Source: Paraclostridium ghonii (GTDB lineage Bacteria; Bacillota; Clostridia; Peptostreptococcales; Peptostreptococcaceae). Taken from it: 52,992 nucleotides of DNA. This document shows positions 44,101-52,992 of the stretch, one piece after another. The stretch spans positions 1 to 52,992 of the forward strand of contig NZ_JAKEDR010000003.1 of assembly GCF_023653455.1 (NCBI RefSeq), read 5' to 3'. The first letter of the stretch is position 1. Every line of letters begins with the position of its first letter. A program made the position numbers and the translations under genes. The notes below the pieces were generated by a model. That model saw only the letters and a list, made by a program, of their open reading frames with translations. It searched no databases and was not told the DNA's origin.

Positions 44101-45717
44101 ATCTTTTTTCCATGTATATATATAATAACTTAATACTTCTTTTATAGAATTTCCTATGAATACATAAGACTCATCATCTAAATTTGCTAATGAAACTCTA
44201 ACAGACCAATCAGGACCAAAGAATCCATGTCCGCTTAGTAAAACTATAGAGTAGTTATTTGCTAGTTTAAATAGCATATCCGAAGGTTTATAGTTGTCTT
44301 TTATAAAATTAGCAAATTCTTCACCGTAGTTATTTGTAGCCCATTTCATTATATCGAATATCACATAATAAGAAGCATCATTTATACTTTCTACTAATTC
44401 AACACCTAAAGCATCATAGAAAAGTTTTTGTCTACGTTTGCATATAGATATATTTACATTCTTATATGTGTCATTTTTATCTATTAAAGCAAATGCTGAG
44501 AAAAATGCCATTTGAACTTGTTGAGGAGTAGATAAACCAGCAGTATGGTTAAGAGCAACAAGTCTACTATCTGCGACTATTCTGTCCATAAATGATATTT
44601 TATCAGGATTTAAGCTCATATCACTATAACGTTTATTTACAGATGATTTTAGATCTTTGGGTAATTCATTTATAAGTTTTTCAAATACATTGTTTTCATG
44701 TAAAGCTAAAGTACCTAAACGCCAACCAGTTACACCAAAATATTTAGAGAATGAATAAGCTCCTATAGTATTATAAGGTAAACTAGCCATTAGAGATTTA
44801 AATCCAGGTACAAAAGTTCCATAAACATCATCAGATATTATCATTAAGTTAGGATGATGGTTTGTAACTACATCTATTAAATTATTACAACTATTTTCAT
44901 CTAAAGCTATAGATGCTGGATTGTTAGGATTAACTAAAAACAAAGCTTTTATAGATTTATCACCAAGTTTTTGTAATTCTTTCTTAGAATATTGCCAAGT
45001 GTGATGATTATTTTCATCTATTTCATCAGCATTTATAAAAACTACATCGAAATTATATCTTGGTAAATGAGGGATTTCTAAGTAAGGTGTAAATATAGGA
45101 GTCATAATAGCTACTTTATCACCTTTTCTTAATAACTCATTAGCCATTAAAGAGTCGAATATATAGCACATAGCAGCTGTAGCACCTTCTACTGCAAATA
45201 TACTTAAAGGGCCACCGTTTTGGATATCATATTTCATTTCTTTTATTAAATATTTAGTAACTATTTGTTCTATATGAATAAGCATTTTATCAGGAGATGG
45301 ATAATTATCACCTATTATTCCATCGGTTAACTCAAATACCCAAGAATCAGGGTCAAAATCAAATTCTTCTATTCCATAACTAACAATATTTTTAGCTAAA
45401 TTAGCTCCAGGCATATCTGAATTATCATAAATATATTGATAAAAGCGAGTAGCAATTCCTTCCTTTTTTGGCATACCAGCTAAATCGCCTTCATCCCAAG
45501 TTCTACGAGTTTCGTTAACTGCAAACTGACCAAATGTAAAAAATGCTTCACGAGGAGCTGCTGCTGTCCAGTTGGGATTACCACGTCCAGCATCTAAAAC
45601 TCTTCTACCACTTTCCATAGCTCTAAACTTTGCAAGCTGGATTAATTTGTCTTTAAATTCAAAAGGGCTAATTTTCCCATAAACATCATTGATTTCCTTA
45701 AAGTTATATCTGCGCAT
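44092..45717 (-). CDS. asd: Aspartate 4-decarboxylase
   Basis: A 541-residue PLP enzyme, the expected length for the large bifunctional aspartate aminotransferase/beta-decarboxylase. Seen: LDAGRGNPNW near the N-terminus, FAVEGATAAMCYIF, LVNPNNPAS, ISDDVYGTF, the PLP lysine in YSFSKYFGVTGWRLG, and a C-terminal arginine in WSVRVSLAN. It turns aspartate into alanine and CO2, consuming a proton. The usual antiporter partner aspT is not adjacent. I start at ATG 45715-45717 (minus), ten bases after AAGGAG; a farther in-frame start at 45744 precedes that site. The product name could be abbreviated asd or aspD; it is not aspartate-semialdehyde dehydrogenase. Confidence 0.93.
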   Translation of the reverse strand: MRRYNFKEINDVYGKISPFEFKDKLIQLAKFRAMESGRRVLDAGRGNPNWTAAAPREAFFTFGQFAVNETRRTWDEGDLAGMPKKEGIATRFYQYIYDNSDMPGANLAKNIVSYGIEEFDFDPDSWVFELTDGIIGDNYPSPDKMLIHIEQIVTKYLIKEMKYDIQNGGPLSIFAVEGATAAMCYIFDSLMANELLRKGDKVAIMTPIFTPYLEIPHLPRYNFDVVFINADEIDENNHHTWQYSKKELQKLGDKSIKALFLVNPNNPASIALDENSCNNLIDVVTNHHPNLMIISDDVYGTFVPGFKSLMASLPYNTIGAYSFSKYFGVTGWRLGTLALHENNVFEKLINELPKDLKSSVNKRYSDMSLNPDKISFMDRIVADSRLVALNHTAGLSTPQQVQMAFFSAFALIDKNDTYKNVNISICKRRQKLFYDALGVELVESINDASYYVIFDIMKWATNNYGEEFANFIKDNYKPSDMLFKLANNYSIVLLSGHGFFGPDWSVRVSLANLDDESYVFIGNSIKEVLSYYIYTWKKDKK

Positions 45718-46036
45718 ATATACACACTCCTTTTTTATCTGCAATTAATATCTATAATATAACAAAATATTAAAAAGTTTATCCATTTAATATATATATT
45801 ATTATATATAATTTAAAAGAAAAATAAAGTATTAAATCAAAATAAATATAAAGTAATAAAGTTTAAAACTGCTAAGACTTAATTTGATAAAGCTAAATAG
45901 AAAAAATGGTTTATTTTAATTGGTTTTAAATAAAATGTCTAAAAAAAATATGAAAATATCAAAGGAAATCATGAGAAAAAAATAGAAATTTCTAATATGA
46001 TTATTTTTAAATTTGTTTTTATAAGTGGGGGGTAAT

Positions 46037-47182
46037 ATGAAATATAAATGTATTGAGGAAGATATATTAAAATCATCGCCTACTCCATATATATTTGGAG
46101 AAATATGCAAAACAATAAATGAAAAAAATGTAATAAAAATTAATGCTATAAGTGAATCATTAAAAAACATTTTAGACATAGATGAGTACGATATATTAGG
46201 TGAAGAATATTTTGATATATTAGATGAAGAGATAAGCATAGATTTATTTGAGCATGTAAGAAATGAAGAAAAAGTAAATGTCAAAACTAAAAATGGGAAT
46301 TTAAACTTTGAATTAATATCCACAAACGTATACGATAATAATTATGTAATATGGTTTGTTGATAAAAATGAACAAATAGAACATGAAAAAAATAATAAGA
46401 TAAGAAGTGATTTTTTTGCAAACCTATCTCATGAACTTAGAACACCCTTGAATTTAATATTTAGTTCATTACAAGTTTTAGATTTAAAATTAAAAAATAC
46501 TCAAATTAAACAAGACCAATCAATTACAAAATACATAAACATGGCAACTCAAAACACGTACAGATTACTTAAATTAGTAAATAATCTAATCGATTCAAAT
46601 AAAATAACATCTGGATATTTTGAATACAATCCTCAAAATTATGATATTGTCTATTTTATAGAAAGTATTTGTCAATCCATAGTAGACTTCGCAAAGCAAA
46701 AAAATATAGAAGTTGTGTTTGACACGGATATTGAAGAAAAAGTAATTTCTTTTGATCTTGATAAAATGGAGCGTATAATACTAAATATATTATCTAACGC
46801 AATTAAATTTACTAAAGAAAATGGGAAAATAGAAATTTGCATAAGAGAATTAAATGAAATGCTAGAGATAGAAATTTCAGATAATGGAATAGGAATACCA
46901 AGCAATAAAGTAAACTCTGTATTTGAAAGATTTAAACAAGTAGAGGACAATACCATTAGAAGTGGAGAAGGCAGTGGGATAGGCTTATACTTAGTAAAAA
47001 GCTTGGTTGATATGCATGGAGGATATGTAGATGTTAAAAGCGAACTTGGAGTAGGAACTACATTTAAAATAAATATACCAGCTGAATTTAAAAATGAATA
47101 TGAATGCAATATAATAGAAAAAAATCTACAAAACTCTTATATAGAAAAAATAAAAGTAGAATTTTCTGATATTTATGCGTAA
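46037..47182 (+). CDS. Soluble PAS-type sensor histidine kinase
   Basis: A 381-residue kinase without membrane segments. Residues 1-115 form a PAS-like sensor (starting near SSPTPYIFG), then HisKA with His132 in FFANLSHELRTPLN, and HATPase: N box ILSNAIKFTKENG, G1 ISDNGIGIP, F box FERFKQVE, G2 GEGSGIGLYLVKS. The tail ends IKVEFSDIYA. Start ATG 46037 after GGGGGG. No response regulator is adjacent, so it is an orphan; in Clostridia such kinases often feed Spo0A, which is only a possibility here. A paralogue follows. Confidence 0.9.
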   Translation: MKYKCIEEDILKSSPTPYIFGEICKTINEKNVIKINAISESLKNILDIDEYDILGEEYFDILDEEISIDLFEHVRNEEKVNVKTKNGNLNFELISTNVYDNNYVIWFVDKNEQIEHEKNNKIRSDFFANLSHELRTPLNLIFSSLQVLDLKLKNTQIKQDQSITKYINMATQNTYRLLKLVNNLIDSNKITSGYFEYNPQNYDIVYFIESICQSIVDFAKQKNIEVVFDTDIEEKVISFDLDKMERIILNILSNAIKFTKENGKIEICIRELNEMLEIEISDNGIGIPSNKVNSVFERFKQVEDNTIRSGEGSGIGLYLVKSLVDMHGGYVDVKSELGVGTTFKINIPAEFKNEYECNIIEKNLQNSYIEKIKVEFSDIYA

Positions 47183-47183
47183 G

Positions 47184-47224
47184 CAAAAATCTCGATTATA
47201 AATTGTAATCGAGATTTTTGTATT
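47184..47224 (+). terminator. Terminator between the two kinases
   Basis: CAAAAATCTCGATTA (47184-47198) pairs with TAATCGAGATTTTTG (47206-47220). The two kinase genes are thus separate units. Confidence 0.88.
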
Positions 47225-47278
47225 TATTTGCTATAATTAAAGTATAAAAATCGGTATATAGAATAAGGGGAGATAAAT

Positions 47279-49144
47279 TTGGTCGTTAATAACTATGAAG
47301 AGGTTTTACAAATGTGTCCTATACCGTATGTATGGGGAAGTTGCATAACTGATGAAAGTGGAAATTTAGACTATATAATTAAGGGTGGGAATGGATTATT
47401 ATTAAAAAAATTAAAGTTAGAAAGTGAAGATGAAATATTAAACAAAGATGTATGCAGTGTATTGGGAATATCTAAAGAAGAAATTGAACTATTTGATCAA
47501 GTGGGGAGTAATAATTTTGCAAGATATCAATATGTATGTAGCTTAAACGATATATATAAAGTAATTTTAAATATAGACAGCCAAGATAATTTTTATATGT
47601 GGTTTCAAGTTTATCACTTAAGTAGTAAATATAATCTTCTAATTCAAAATAATTTAAAAGCTATAATCTGGACGAAAGATATTAATAGAAGATATATAAA
47701 AGTAAATAGAAATTTTGAAGAGTTAGTGGGGTTAAAAAAAGGGGAAATAATAGGTAAGAAAAATTGTGAACTTGATATTCAGAATGGATTTGAACATATG
47801 GAGGAGTATGAAAATCTTATATTAGATCAAAAAGAGGATGCTATTGAAAAAACCATATTTGAAGATAATAAATGGGTTAGTGTATTTATACATCCGATGT
47901 TTGATGAAGATAAAAATGTTATAGGAACATATGGGTTTAAGATTTATGATTATGTAAACTCAAAAACTCCAATAGGAATAGAAAATAGAAATAAAATGTT
48001 AGAAATAATAGTGGATAATTTACCTATACCTATTTTCTATAAAGATGTACAAGGAATATATTTATATTGTAATGAAGCTTTTGGAGAGTTATTAGAGTTA
48101 GATAGAAGTGAAATAATTGGTAAAAAAGACTATGATTTAAATACAAAACCAGAAAAAATAGCAGCATATAAGGCTTCTGATAACAAAGTAATTAAACACA
48201 AGGTTACGAATGTAAATGAAGATTTTATGGAAAGAAGCACAGGAGATAAGTATGTAGAAACGACAAAGGTTGCTTTATGGGATTATAGAAAAAAAGTAAT
48301 AGGTGTAATTGGGATTATAATAGATTTAACTCAGAAAAAGGCTACAGAAAGAGAACTTGAAAAACTTAGATTAGACTTTTTCTCTAACTTAACCCATGAG
48401 TTTAGGACTCCTTTGAATTTAATATTTTCATCAGTGCAGTTAATAGATCAAAGTATTCCTAAGATTAAAGAAGGAGATATAAATAGATTAATAAGATACT
48501 TAAATATAATAGAACAAAATGGAATGCGACTTTTAAAATTAGTTAATAATTTAATTGATTCAACCAGAATTGATTCTGGGTGTGTGGATTATAACCCCAA
48601 AAATCAAGATATAGTGAATTTTGTAGAAAATATATGTGATTCAGTTGTAGAGTTTAGTAAGTCTCAAGGCATAGAGCTTACATTTGACACTGATCAAGAA
48701 GAAACAATAGTTTCTTTTGATAGTGATAAAATGGAGAGAATAATACTAAACTTATTATCTAATGCCATAAAATATAATAAAGAAAATGGGGAAATTGATG
48801 TTAGCATTAAATGTACCCAACAATATATATATATAAGTGTCAAAGATACTGGGGTAGGTATACCTAATGATAAGATTAATGACGTATTTGAAAAGTTTAA
48901 ACAAGTTGATAATAGACTAACTAAAATAAGTGAAGGTAGTGGGATTGGGTTGTCTATAGTGAAGTCATTAGTTGAGCTACATGAGGGGATTATAAACGTA
49001 AATAGTGAAATAGGAATTGGAACAGAGTTTGAAGTTAAGATACCAAATCAAGTAGTTTTAAAAGATTCAGCTATAAATTCAATACAAAATGAATCTATTG
49101 ATATAGATAAGAAGATACAAATAGAGTTTTCTGATATATATTAG
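47279..49144 (+). CDS. Soluble multi-PAS sensor histidine kinase
   Basis: A 621-residue soluble kinase starting at TTG after GGGGAGA. An N-terminal segment (1-110) matches the start of the neighbouring kinase (CPIPYVWG against SPTPYIFG). Two PAS domains follow (about 120-225 with VNRNFEELVGL; 240-350 with CNEAFGELLEL and IGKKDYDL). HisKA carries His373 in FFSNLTHEFRTPLN; HATPase has LLSNAIKYNKENG, VKDTGVGIP and GEGSGIGLSIVKS. The tail IQIEFSDIY is nearly that of the neighbour. No response regulator nearby. A duplication with added PAS domains is the simplest history. Confidence 0.9.
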   Translation: MVVNNYEEVLQMCPIPYVWGSCITDESGNLDYIIKGGNGLLLKKLKLESEDEILNKDVCSVLGISKEEIELFDQVGSNNFARYQYVCSLNDIYKVILNIDSQDNFYMWFQVYHLSSKYNLLIQNNLKAIIWTKDINRRYIKVNRNFEELVGLKKGEIIGKKNCELDIQNGFEHMEEYENLILDQKEDAIEKTIFEDNKWVSVFIHPMFDEDKNVIGTYGFKIYDYVNSKTPIGIENRNKMLEIIVDNLPIPIFYKDVQGIYLYCNEAFGELLELDRSEIIGKKDYDLNTKPEKIAAYKASDNKVIKHKVTNVNEDFMERSTGDKYVETTKVALWDYRKKVIGVIGIIIDLTQKKATERELEKLRLDFFSNLTHEFRTPLNLIFSSVQLIDQSIPKIKEGDINRLIRYLNIIEQNGMRLLKLVNNLIDSTRIDSGCVDYNPKNQDIVNFVENICDSVVEFSKSQGIELTFDTDQEETIVSFDSDKMERIILNLLSNAIKYNKENGEIDVSIKCTQQYIYISVKDTGVGIPNDKINDVFEKFKQVDNRLTKISEGSGIGLSIVKSLVELHEGIINVNSEIGIGTEFEVKIPNQVVLKDSAINSIQNESIDIDKKIQIEFSDIY

Positions 49145-49148
49145 ATTT

Positions 49149-49185
49149 AAAAAGCCTAAAGCAAGTACTTGTTTTAGGCTTTTTG
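49149..49185. terminator. Bidirectional terminator
   Basis: AAAGCCTAAA and TTTTAGGCTTT pair around an inner CAAG/CTTG stem, with T tract. It separates the kinase from the convergent hydrolase gene. Confidence 0.82.
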
Positions 49186-49204
49186 ATTTAAATGGATTTT
49201 TATA

Positions 49205-49753
49205 TTATCGTGTTAAATTAAGTAAGAAATATAAATTATAAAGAATTAAGTTTATAGATATAAATTTTATAATCTTATTTACGTATCTTTCGCCTTTTGA
49301 ACTAGTTTTTAACCTAGATAATTTAAAATGAAAACCTAAAGGAAAAAATAAATCAACACCTTCGTATGTAAAGATATCTAAAATTATATGTGATGCGTAT
49401 CCACAAAGTATACCATATGAAGAGCAAATCAATATTATGTTTTTTTCACATATCAAGACTATCAATTTTAAAAATTCTGCCAAAATTAATAAAAATAAAA
49501 GACTATGTGTAAACCCTCTATGTTTAGATCGTTTTGAAATGAATTTTGATAAGTAAGGCCATTTTTTACTTATATAAGATTTTCTAGTGTCTAAATCAGG
49601 AAGCATAGAACCTAAGTTAGCAAATTGAAAATAAATAAAAAAAAGCATCAATTTATATAAAGTATTATAGTTATCTAAATATACATTACTAAATGTAGAA
49701 AAAGTAATTGCCGCAAGTAAATATCCTCCAGATGAATGTGTTTCTTTTGTCAT
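49205..49753 (-). CDS. YdjM-like membrane-bound metal-dependent hydrolase
   Basis: A 182-residue protein with three or four hydrophobic helices and the YdjM/DUF457 pattern: a His early (ETHSSGGYL), LPDLDTRKS, KHRGFTHSLLF, and GYASHIILDIFTYEGVDLFFP. The His/Asp residues resemble those of the LexA-regulated inner-membrane hydrolase YdjM; the biochemical activity is unproven. Stands alone between a terminator and the ClC gene, read from the minus strand with AAGGA upstream. No SOS box was evident. Confidence 0.85.
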   Translation of the reverse strand: MTKETHSSGGYLLAAITFSTFSNVYLDNYNTLYKLMLFFIYFQFANLGSMLPDLDTRKSYISKKWPYLSKFISKRSKHRGFTHSLLFLLILAEFLKLIVLICEKNIILICSSYGILCGYASHIILDIFTYEGVDLFFPLGFHFKLSRLKTSSKGERYVNKIIKFISINLILYNLYFLLNLTR

Positions 49754-49869
49754 TTAAATATCCTTTCTAATAATTGGTTATTTAAATTTTATTATATATC
49801 AAAAAAATTGAATATGGAATGAAACATATATAAAATTAAAAATTATTTTAAATAATATACTGTATACAA

Positions 49870-49898
49870 TTTAAAATAATTACAATTAGTAGTATAAT
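49870..49898 (+). promoter_or_regulatory. Candidate ClC gene promoter
   Basis: TTTAAA (49870-49875) and TATAAT (49893-49898) with a 17-base spacer. The -35 is poor; low certainty. Confidence 0.35.
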
Positions 49899-49929
49899 AA
49901 AAATTGCGGGAAAAAAGGAGGAAAACTAA

Positions 49930-51498
49930 ATGGACAAAGAAAAAACGTACAATCTATTAAAGCATACTGAAAATTTAAAGTTCAAACTTATATTAGAAAG
50001 TACTATAATAGGTGCAATTGTTGGAGTTACAATAGTACTTCACAGAATACTATTGCAAAAGATAACTAATGTATTTATGTGGCTTTACTCTAATAGTAGA
50101 GGGAATTTAGTAAATACTATTTTATTATTTGTGATACTGGCTATAAGTGGATATATAGTTAGCCTTATGGTAAAAAAAGTTCCTATGATTAGTGGAAGTG
50201 GTATACCGCAAGTTGAAGGGATACTAATGAAAAAATTAAAAGGAAATTGGTTAAGTATTTTAATAAATAAATTTGTAGGAGGACTTATAGTTTTAGGAGC
50301 TGGGTTATCACTTGGAAGAGAAGGTCCTTCAGTTCAAATGGGAGCTAGTATAGGAGAAGGATTTTCTAAAGTTTTTAAAAGGGTTAGTGTTGAAGAAAAA
50401 TATCTAATAACTAGCGGGGCAAGTGCAGGATTAGCCGCTGCTTTTAATGCACCTATATCTGGAGTAATGTTTGCATTAGAAGAAGTCCATAAAAACTTTT
50501 CACCATTAGTACTACTTTCAGTAATGGCATCTGCATTAATGGCAGATTTTATTACAAAAACATTTTTAGGAATTGGTAAATCTCTTAATTTTGTAGGAGT
50601 TAGAGCTCTTGACTTAAAGTATTACTGGCTTTTAATAATATTAGGTATTATAGTTGGAATAAGTGGAGTTATATTTAATAGAGGAATACTAAAAACTCAA
50701 GCTATTTTTAAAAAGTCAAAATTAAGTACGCAAATAAAAGTAATAATCCCATTTTTAATAACGGGAGTTGTAGGCTTAACTGCACCGATTTTATTAGGAG
50801 GAGGACATGAACTTATAATGTCTTTAGATAAAAGTTCAATGACATTAAAAATGCTATTATTATTTTTATTGGTTAAATATTTACTTACGTTTATAGGGTT
50901 TGGGTCAGGAGTGCCAGGAGGGATATTTTTCCCCTTATTGGTTTTAGGTGCGTTAATTGGCAACATATTTGGAATAGTAGTAGTCAGTGTATTTGATATT
51001 CCTAGTATATATATATTAAACTTTATAATACTAGCTATGGCAGGAAACTTTGCATCCATAGTAAAAGCGCCTATAACTGGGATTATACTAATATGTGAAA
51101 TGACAGGAAGTTTTGATCACTTGTTATCTCTTGCAATAGTGTGTGTAATAGCATATATAACTTCAGATGTATTTAAATCTGAACCTATATATGAAAGTTT
51201 ACTTGAAAGATGCTTACAAAGTGGAAGTGATAAATTTGAATCAAATAAAGCTAGAAAAAGTCTTATGGAAATAGTGGTTCACCTTGGTTGTGAAGTTGAA
51301 CATAAAAAAATAAAAGAAATTAAATGGCCAGAAAATTGTTTAATAGTGTCTATAACAAGAAGTGGAAAAGAAATAATTCCAAGGGGGAACACTACATTAA
51401 CTGGAGGAGATTATTTAACTATAATGACAGATGAAGAAAATTCTGCATATGCACTTGACTATGTAAGTGAATTAACATCTAATGTAAAATTATTATAG
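49930..51498 (+). CDS. ClC-family chloride/proton antiporter with TrkA-C domain
   Basis: A 522-residue protein: ClC core (about 20-420) plus a C-terminal TrkA-C/RCK-C domain (about 435-520). Selectivity motifs are GSGIP (89-93), GREGPS with gating Glu131, and GSGVPGGIFFP. The second glutamate region reads FALEEVH (Glu184/185), compatible with the proton glutamate of exchangers, so 2Cl-/H+ exchange is likelier than a channel. The TrkA-C domain suggests ligand control. A fluoride-type CLC is unlikely because the gating motif is the normal GREGP. Start ATG follows AAGGAGG. Confidence 0.93.
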   Translation: MDKEKTYNLLKHTENLKFKLILESTIIGAIVGVTIVLHRILLQKITNVFMWLYSNSRGNLVNTILLFVILAISGYIVSLMVKKVPMISGSGIPQVEGILMKKLKGNWLSILINKFVGGLIVLGAGLSLGREGPSVQMGASIGEGFSKVFKRVSVEEKYLITSGASAGLAAAFNAPISGVMFALEEVHKNFSPLVLLSVMASALMADFITKTFLGIGKSLNFVGVRALDLKYYWLLIILGIIVGISGVIFNRGILKTQAIFKKSKLSTQIKVIIPFLITGVVGLTAPILLGGGHELIMSLDKSSMTLKMLLLFLLVKYLLTFIGFGSGVPGGIFFPLLVLGALIGNIFGIVVVSVFDIPSIYILNFIILAMAGNFASIVKAPITGIILICEMTGSFDHLLSLAIVCVIAYITSDVFKSEPIYESLLERCLQSGSDKFESNKARKSLMEIVVHLGCEVEHKKIKEIKWPENCLIVSITRSGKEIIPRGNTTLTGGDYLTIMTDEENSAYALDYVSELTSNVKLL

Positions 51499-51571
51499 AA
51501 TTTTATTACATGCAAGCACATATATATTAAAAATGTATAAGGTACAAATTTAATATGTGATAGGTGATTGC

Positions 51572-52992
51572 ATGAGAAGAAAAAAACTTATAATAAATGC
51601 AATAATAATGACTTTCTCAACTATTATATTTGGATTTATAGCTATGTTTTTCAGAGTATATTTATCCAAAAAAATAGGTCCAGAAGGAATGGGTTTATAT
51701 CAGCTTATAATGTCTGTATACATTATGGCTATAACATTTTCAAGTGCTGGAATTAGAATAGCAATTACAAGGCTTGTTGCAGAGCAAGTAGGGAAAGGTA
51801 ATAATAAGGGAATAAGAAATATAGTTAATAAAGGTTGCATATATAGTTTGTTTTTTAGTGTGCTAACATCTATTGCACTTTTTTATGGAGCAGAATATAT
51901 AGGTACTGTATTTTTAAAAGATGAAAGATCTATATTATCTTTAAAAATATTATCTTATAGTCTTCCCTTTATAGGGATTTCTTCTTGCTTAAGTGGATAT
52001 TTTTATGGAGCTAGAGAAGTTGTTAAATCTGTTTCAGCAGAAATTTTAGAGCATTTGTTAATGATGACTATATCGATAGTAGCTATTACTGTATTTATAG
52101 ATGCAAATATAGAAAATATATGCGCACTAATATGTGTAGGTATGGCTGTAGGGAACATAGTATCTTGCATATATGCTTATATACTATGTGCACTTAAAAC
52201 AAGACCATTAAGCAGAACTGTATGTTGTAGCAACTATAATGAATGTAGGATAAGTGACATAAGTAAAATAGCATTTCCTATAGCTTCTAGTTCGTATATT
52301 CAAAGTGGTCTTAGAACTATAGAGGATATATTAATACCAAATGCACTTAGAATGTCTGGAACTTCAATTTCAGCATCTTTATCTATATTTGGTATGATAA
52401 AAGGAATGGCGCTTCCTATAATAAATTTTCCTGCAGTTTTTTTGAGCTCCTTTGCAACTTTGATAATACCTGAAATATCAGAAGCACACTCATTAAATAG
52501 AAATAAAATGGTTAATTTTATAATTTCTAATGTATTTAGAATAACATTTATAATATCAATATTTGCATCTGGAGTATTTATTGCATTTGCAAATGATATA
52601 GGAAATGCAGTTTATAGTAATAAAGAAATTGGGCCTATAATTAGAATATTAGCGCCAGTAATACCTTTTATGTACTTAGAGAGAATAATGGATGGAATTT
52701 TAAACTCTTTGAATAAGCAAGTTGCACTATTAAAAATTAACTTATTCGATATGGTTGTTAGAATTATTATAATATACTTTATAATACCTACAAAGGGTAT
52801 AGAAGGTTTTATATTAGTTATATTTGTAAGTAATATTCTTAATTTTGTACTGAACATGATAAATGTTTTAAAGACTACTAAATTACAATTTAAAATTTTT
52901 AATTGGGTTATGAAACCAATTTTATGTATAGGTATATCTGTGCTTATTGCATCTTTAATTGGATATAGCATTACAAATAAAATATTTATATC
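51572..52992 (+). CDS. SpoVB/MATE-like oligosaccharide flippase, 3' truncated
   Basis: The frame opens at ATG 51572, after TAGGTGA, and stays open to the last base of the window, 473 codons. The product begins RRKKLIINAIIMTFSTIIFG and contains at least ten hydrophobic helices; FRVYLSKKIGPEGMGLYQLI is the typical first motif of the SpoVB/polysaccharide-synthase (PST) flippase family, and SSFATLIIPEISEAHS fits as well. Members flip lipid-linked sugars; SpoVB acts in spore cortex synthesis. Several paralogues are usual in Clostridia, so the exact name is not certain. Lies 73 bases after the ClC gene. Confidence 0.88.
   Translation, partial: MRRKKLIINAIIMTFSTIIFGFIAMFFRVYLSKKIGPEGMGLYQLIMSVYIMAITFSSAGIRIAITRLVAEQVGKGNNKGIRNIVNKGCIYSLFFSVLTSIALFYGAEYIGTVFLKDERSILSLKILSYSLPFIGISSCLSGYFYGAREVVKSVSAEILEHLLMMTISIVAITVFIDANIENICALICVGMAVGNIVSCIYAYILCALKTRPLSRTVCCSNYNECRISDISKIAFPIASSSYIQSGLRTIEDILIPNALRMSGTSISASLSIFGMIKGMALPIINFPAVFLSSFATLIIPEISEAHSLNRNKMVNFIISNVFRITFIISIFASGVFIAFANDIGNAVYSNKEIGPIIRILAPVIPFMYLERIMDGILNSLNKQVALLKINLFDMVVRIIIIYFIIPTKGIEGFILVIFVSNILNFVLNMINVLKTTKLQFKIFNWVMKPILCIGISVLIASLIGYSITNKIFI

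Noticed and set aside
46672..47109. 145-residue minus-strand frame opposite the first kinase
   Set aside because: Antisense shadow of the HATPase domain; no ribosome site.
51568..51756. 62-residue plus-strand frame at the window end
   Set aside because: Out-of-frame shadow of the flippase gene that starts at 51572 and runs off the window.

Overview
The window is a 53-kb piece of a strongly AT-rich Firmicutes chromosome. Gene order and protein sequences point to the class Clostridia, most likely family Peptostreptococcaceae (relatives of Clostridioides, Paeniclostridium, Romboutsia, Intestinibacter). Evidence: AT-ending codons, AGGAGG ribosome sites, frequent TTG/GTG starts, short U-tailed terminators, a SpoVB-like flippase, a YlmC/YmxH protein, and anaerobic enzymes (glycyl radical enzyme with radical-SAM activase). 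The genus cannot be fixed by reading alone.

Layout. 1-0.66 kb: tail of a CPBP membrane protease, then a tRNA-Cys/Asn/Thr cluster. 0.75-2.7 kb: a ferredoxin plus NapH-like membrane Fe-S pair and an anchored alpha/beta hydrolase. 2.9-10.7 kb: the classic translation operon rimP-nusA-ylxR-ylxQ-infB-rbfA-nrnA-truB-ribF-rpsO, with a structured leader before rpsO. 10.8-24.4 kb: degV, pnp, ylxY, an M16 peptidase (mlpA), ymxH, aspartokinase, a 50-codon gene, tepA, ftsK/spoIIIE, mnmH, rimO, pgsA; much of this follows Bacillus subtilis order. 24.6-27.4 kb: SOS-regulated recA and rny (RNase Y).

27.4-37.3 kb is more accessory: a DUF523-DUF1722 (TudS-like) protein, a 92-aa orphan, a GC-richer structured non-coding element, a divergent UvrD-like helicase, uppP, a tyrosine recombinase lacking its first catalytic arginine, purB, an APC transporter (YjeM type), and an unrecognised protein with NUMOD1-like modules. 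37.3-45.7 kb is a metabolic block: AGCS alanine/glycine symporter, DeoR-type regulator, divergent radical-SAM activase and glycyl radical enzyme (dehydratase type, GCVE motif) followed by a fructose-6-phosphate-aldolase-like transaldolase, then aspartate 4-decarboxylase. 46-53 kb: two tandem soluble PAS/histidine kinases with matching C-terminal tails and no response regulator, a YdjM-like membrane hydrolase, a ClC antiporter with a TrkA-C domain, and a SpoVB/MATE-like flippase cut by the window end.

How it works together: the first half is housekeeping (ribosome assembly, RNA decay, tRNA modification, chromosome segregation, DNA repair). The second half links amino-acid transport and decarboxylation with a radical-based anaerobic sugar (or polyol) route. 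The best leads for something new are the GRE-aldolase-DeoR module with repeated GAAA-type motifs in its promoter region, two hairpins that bury ribosome binding sites, the degenerate recombinase, the odd rny start, and two structured non-coding elements. No CRISPR array, prophage, IS transposase or replication origin was seen.
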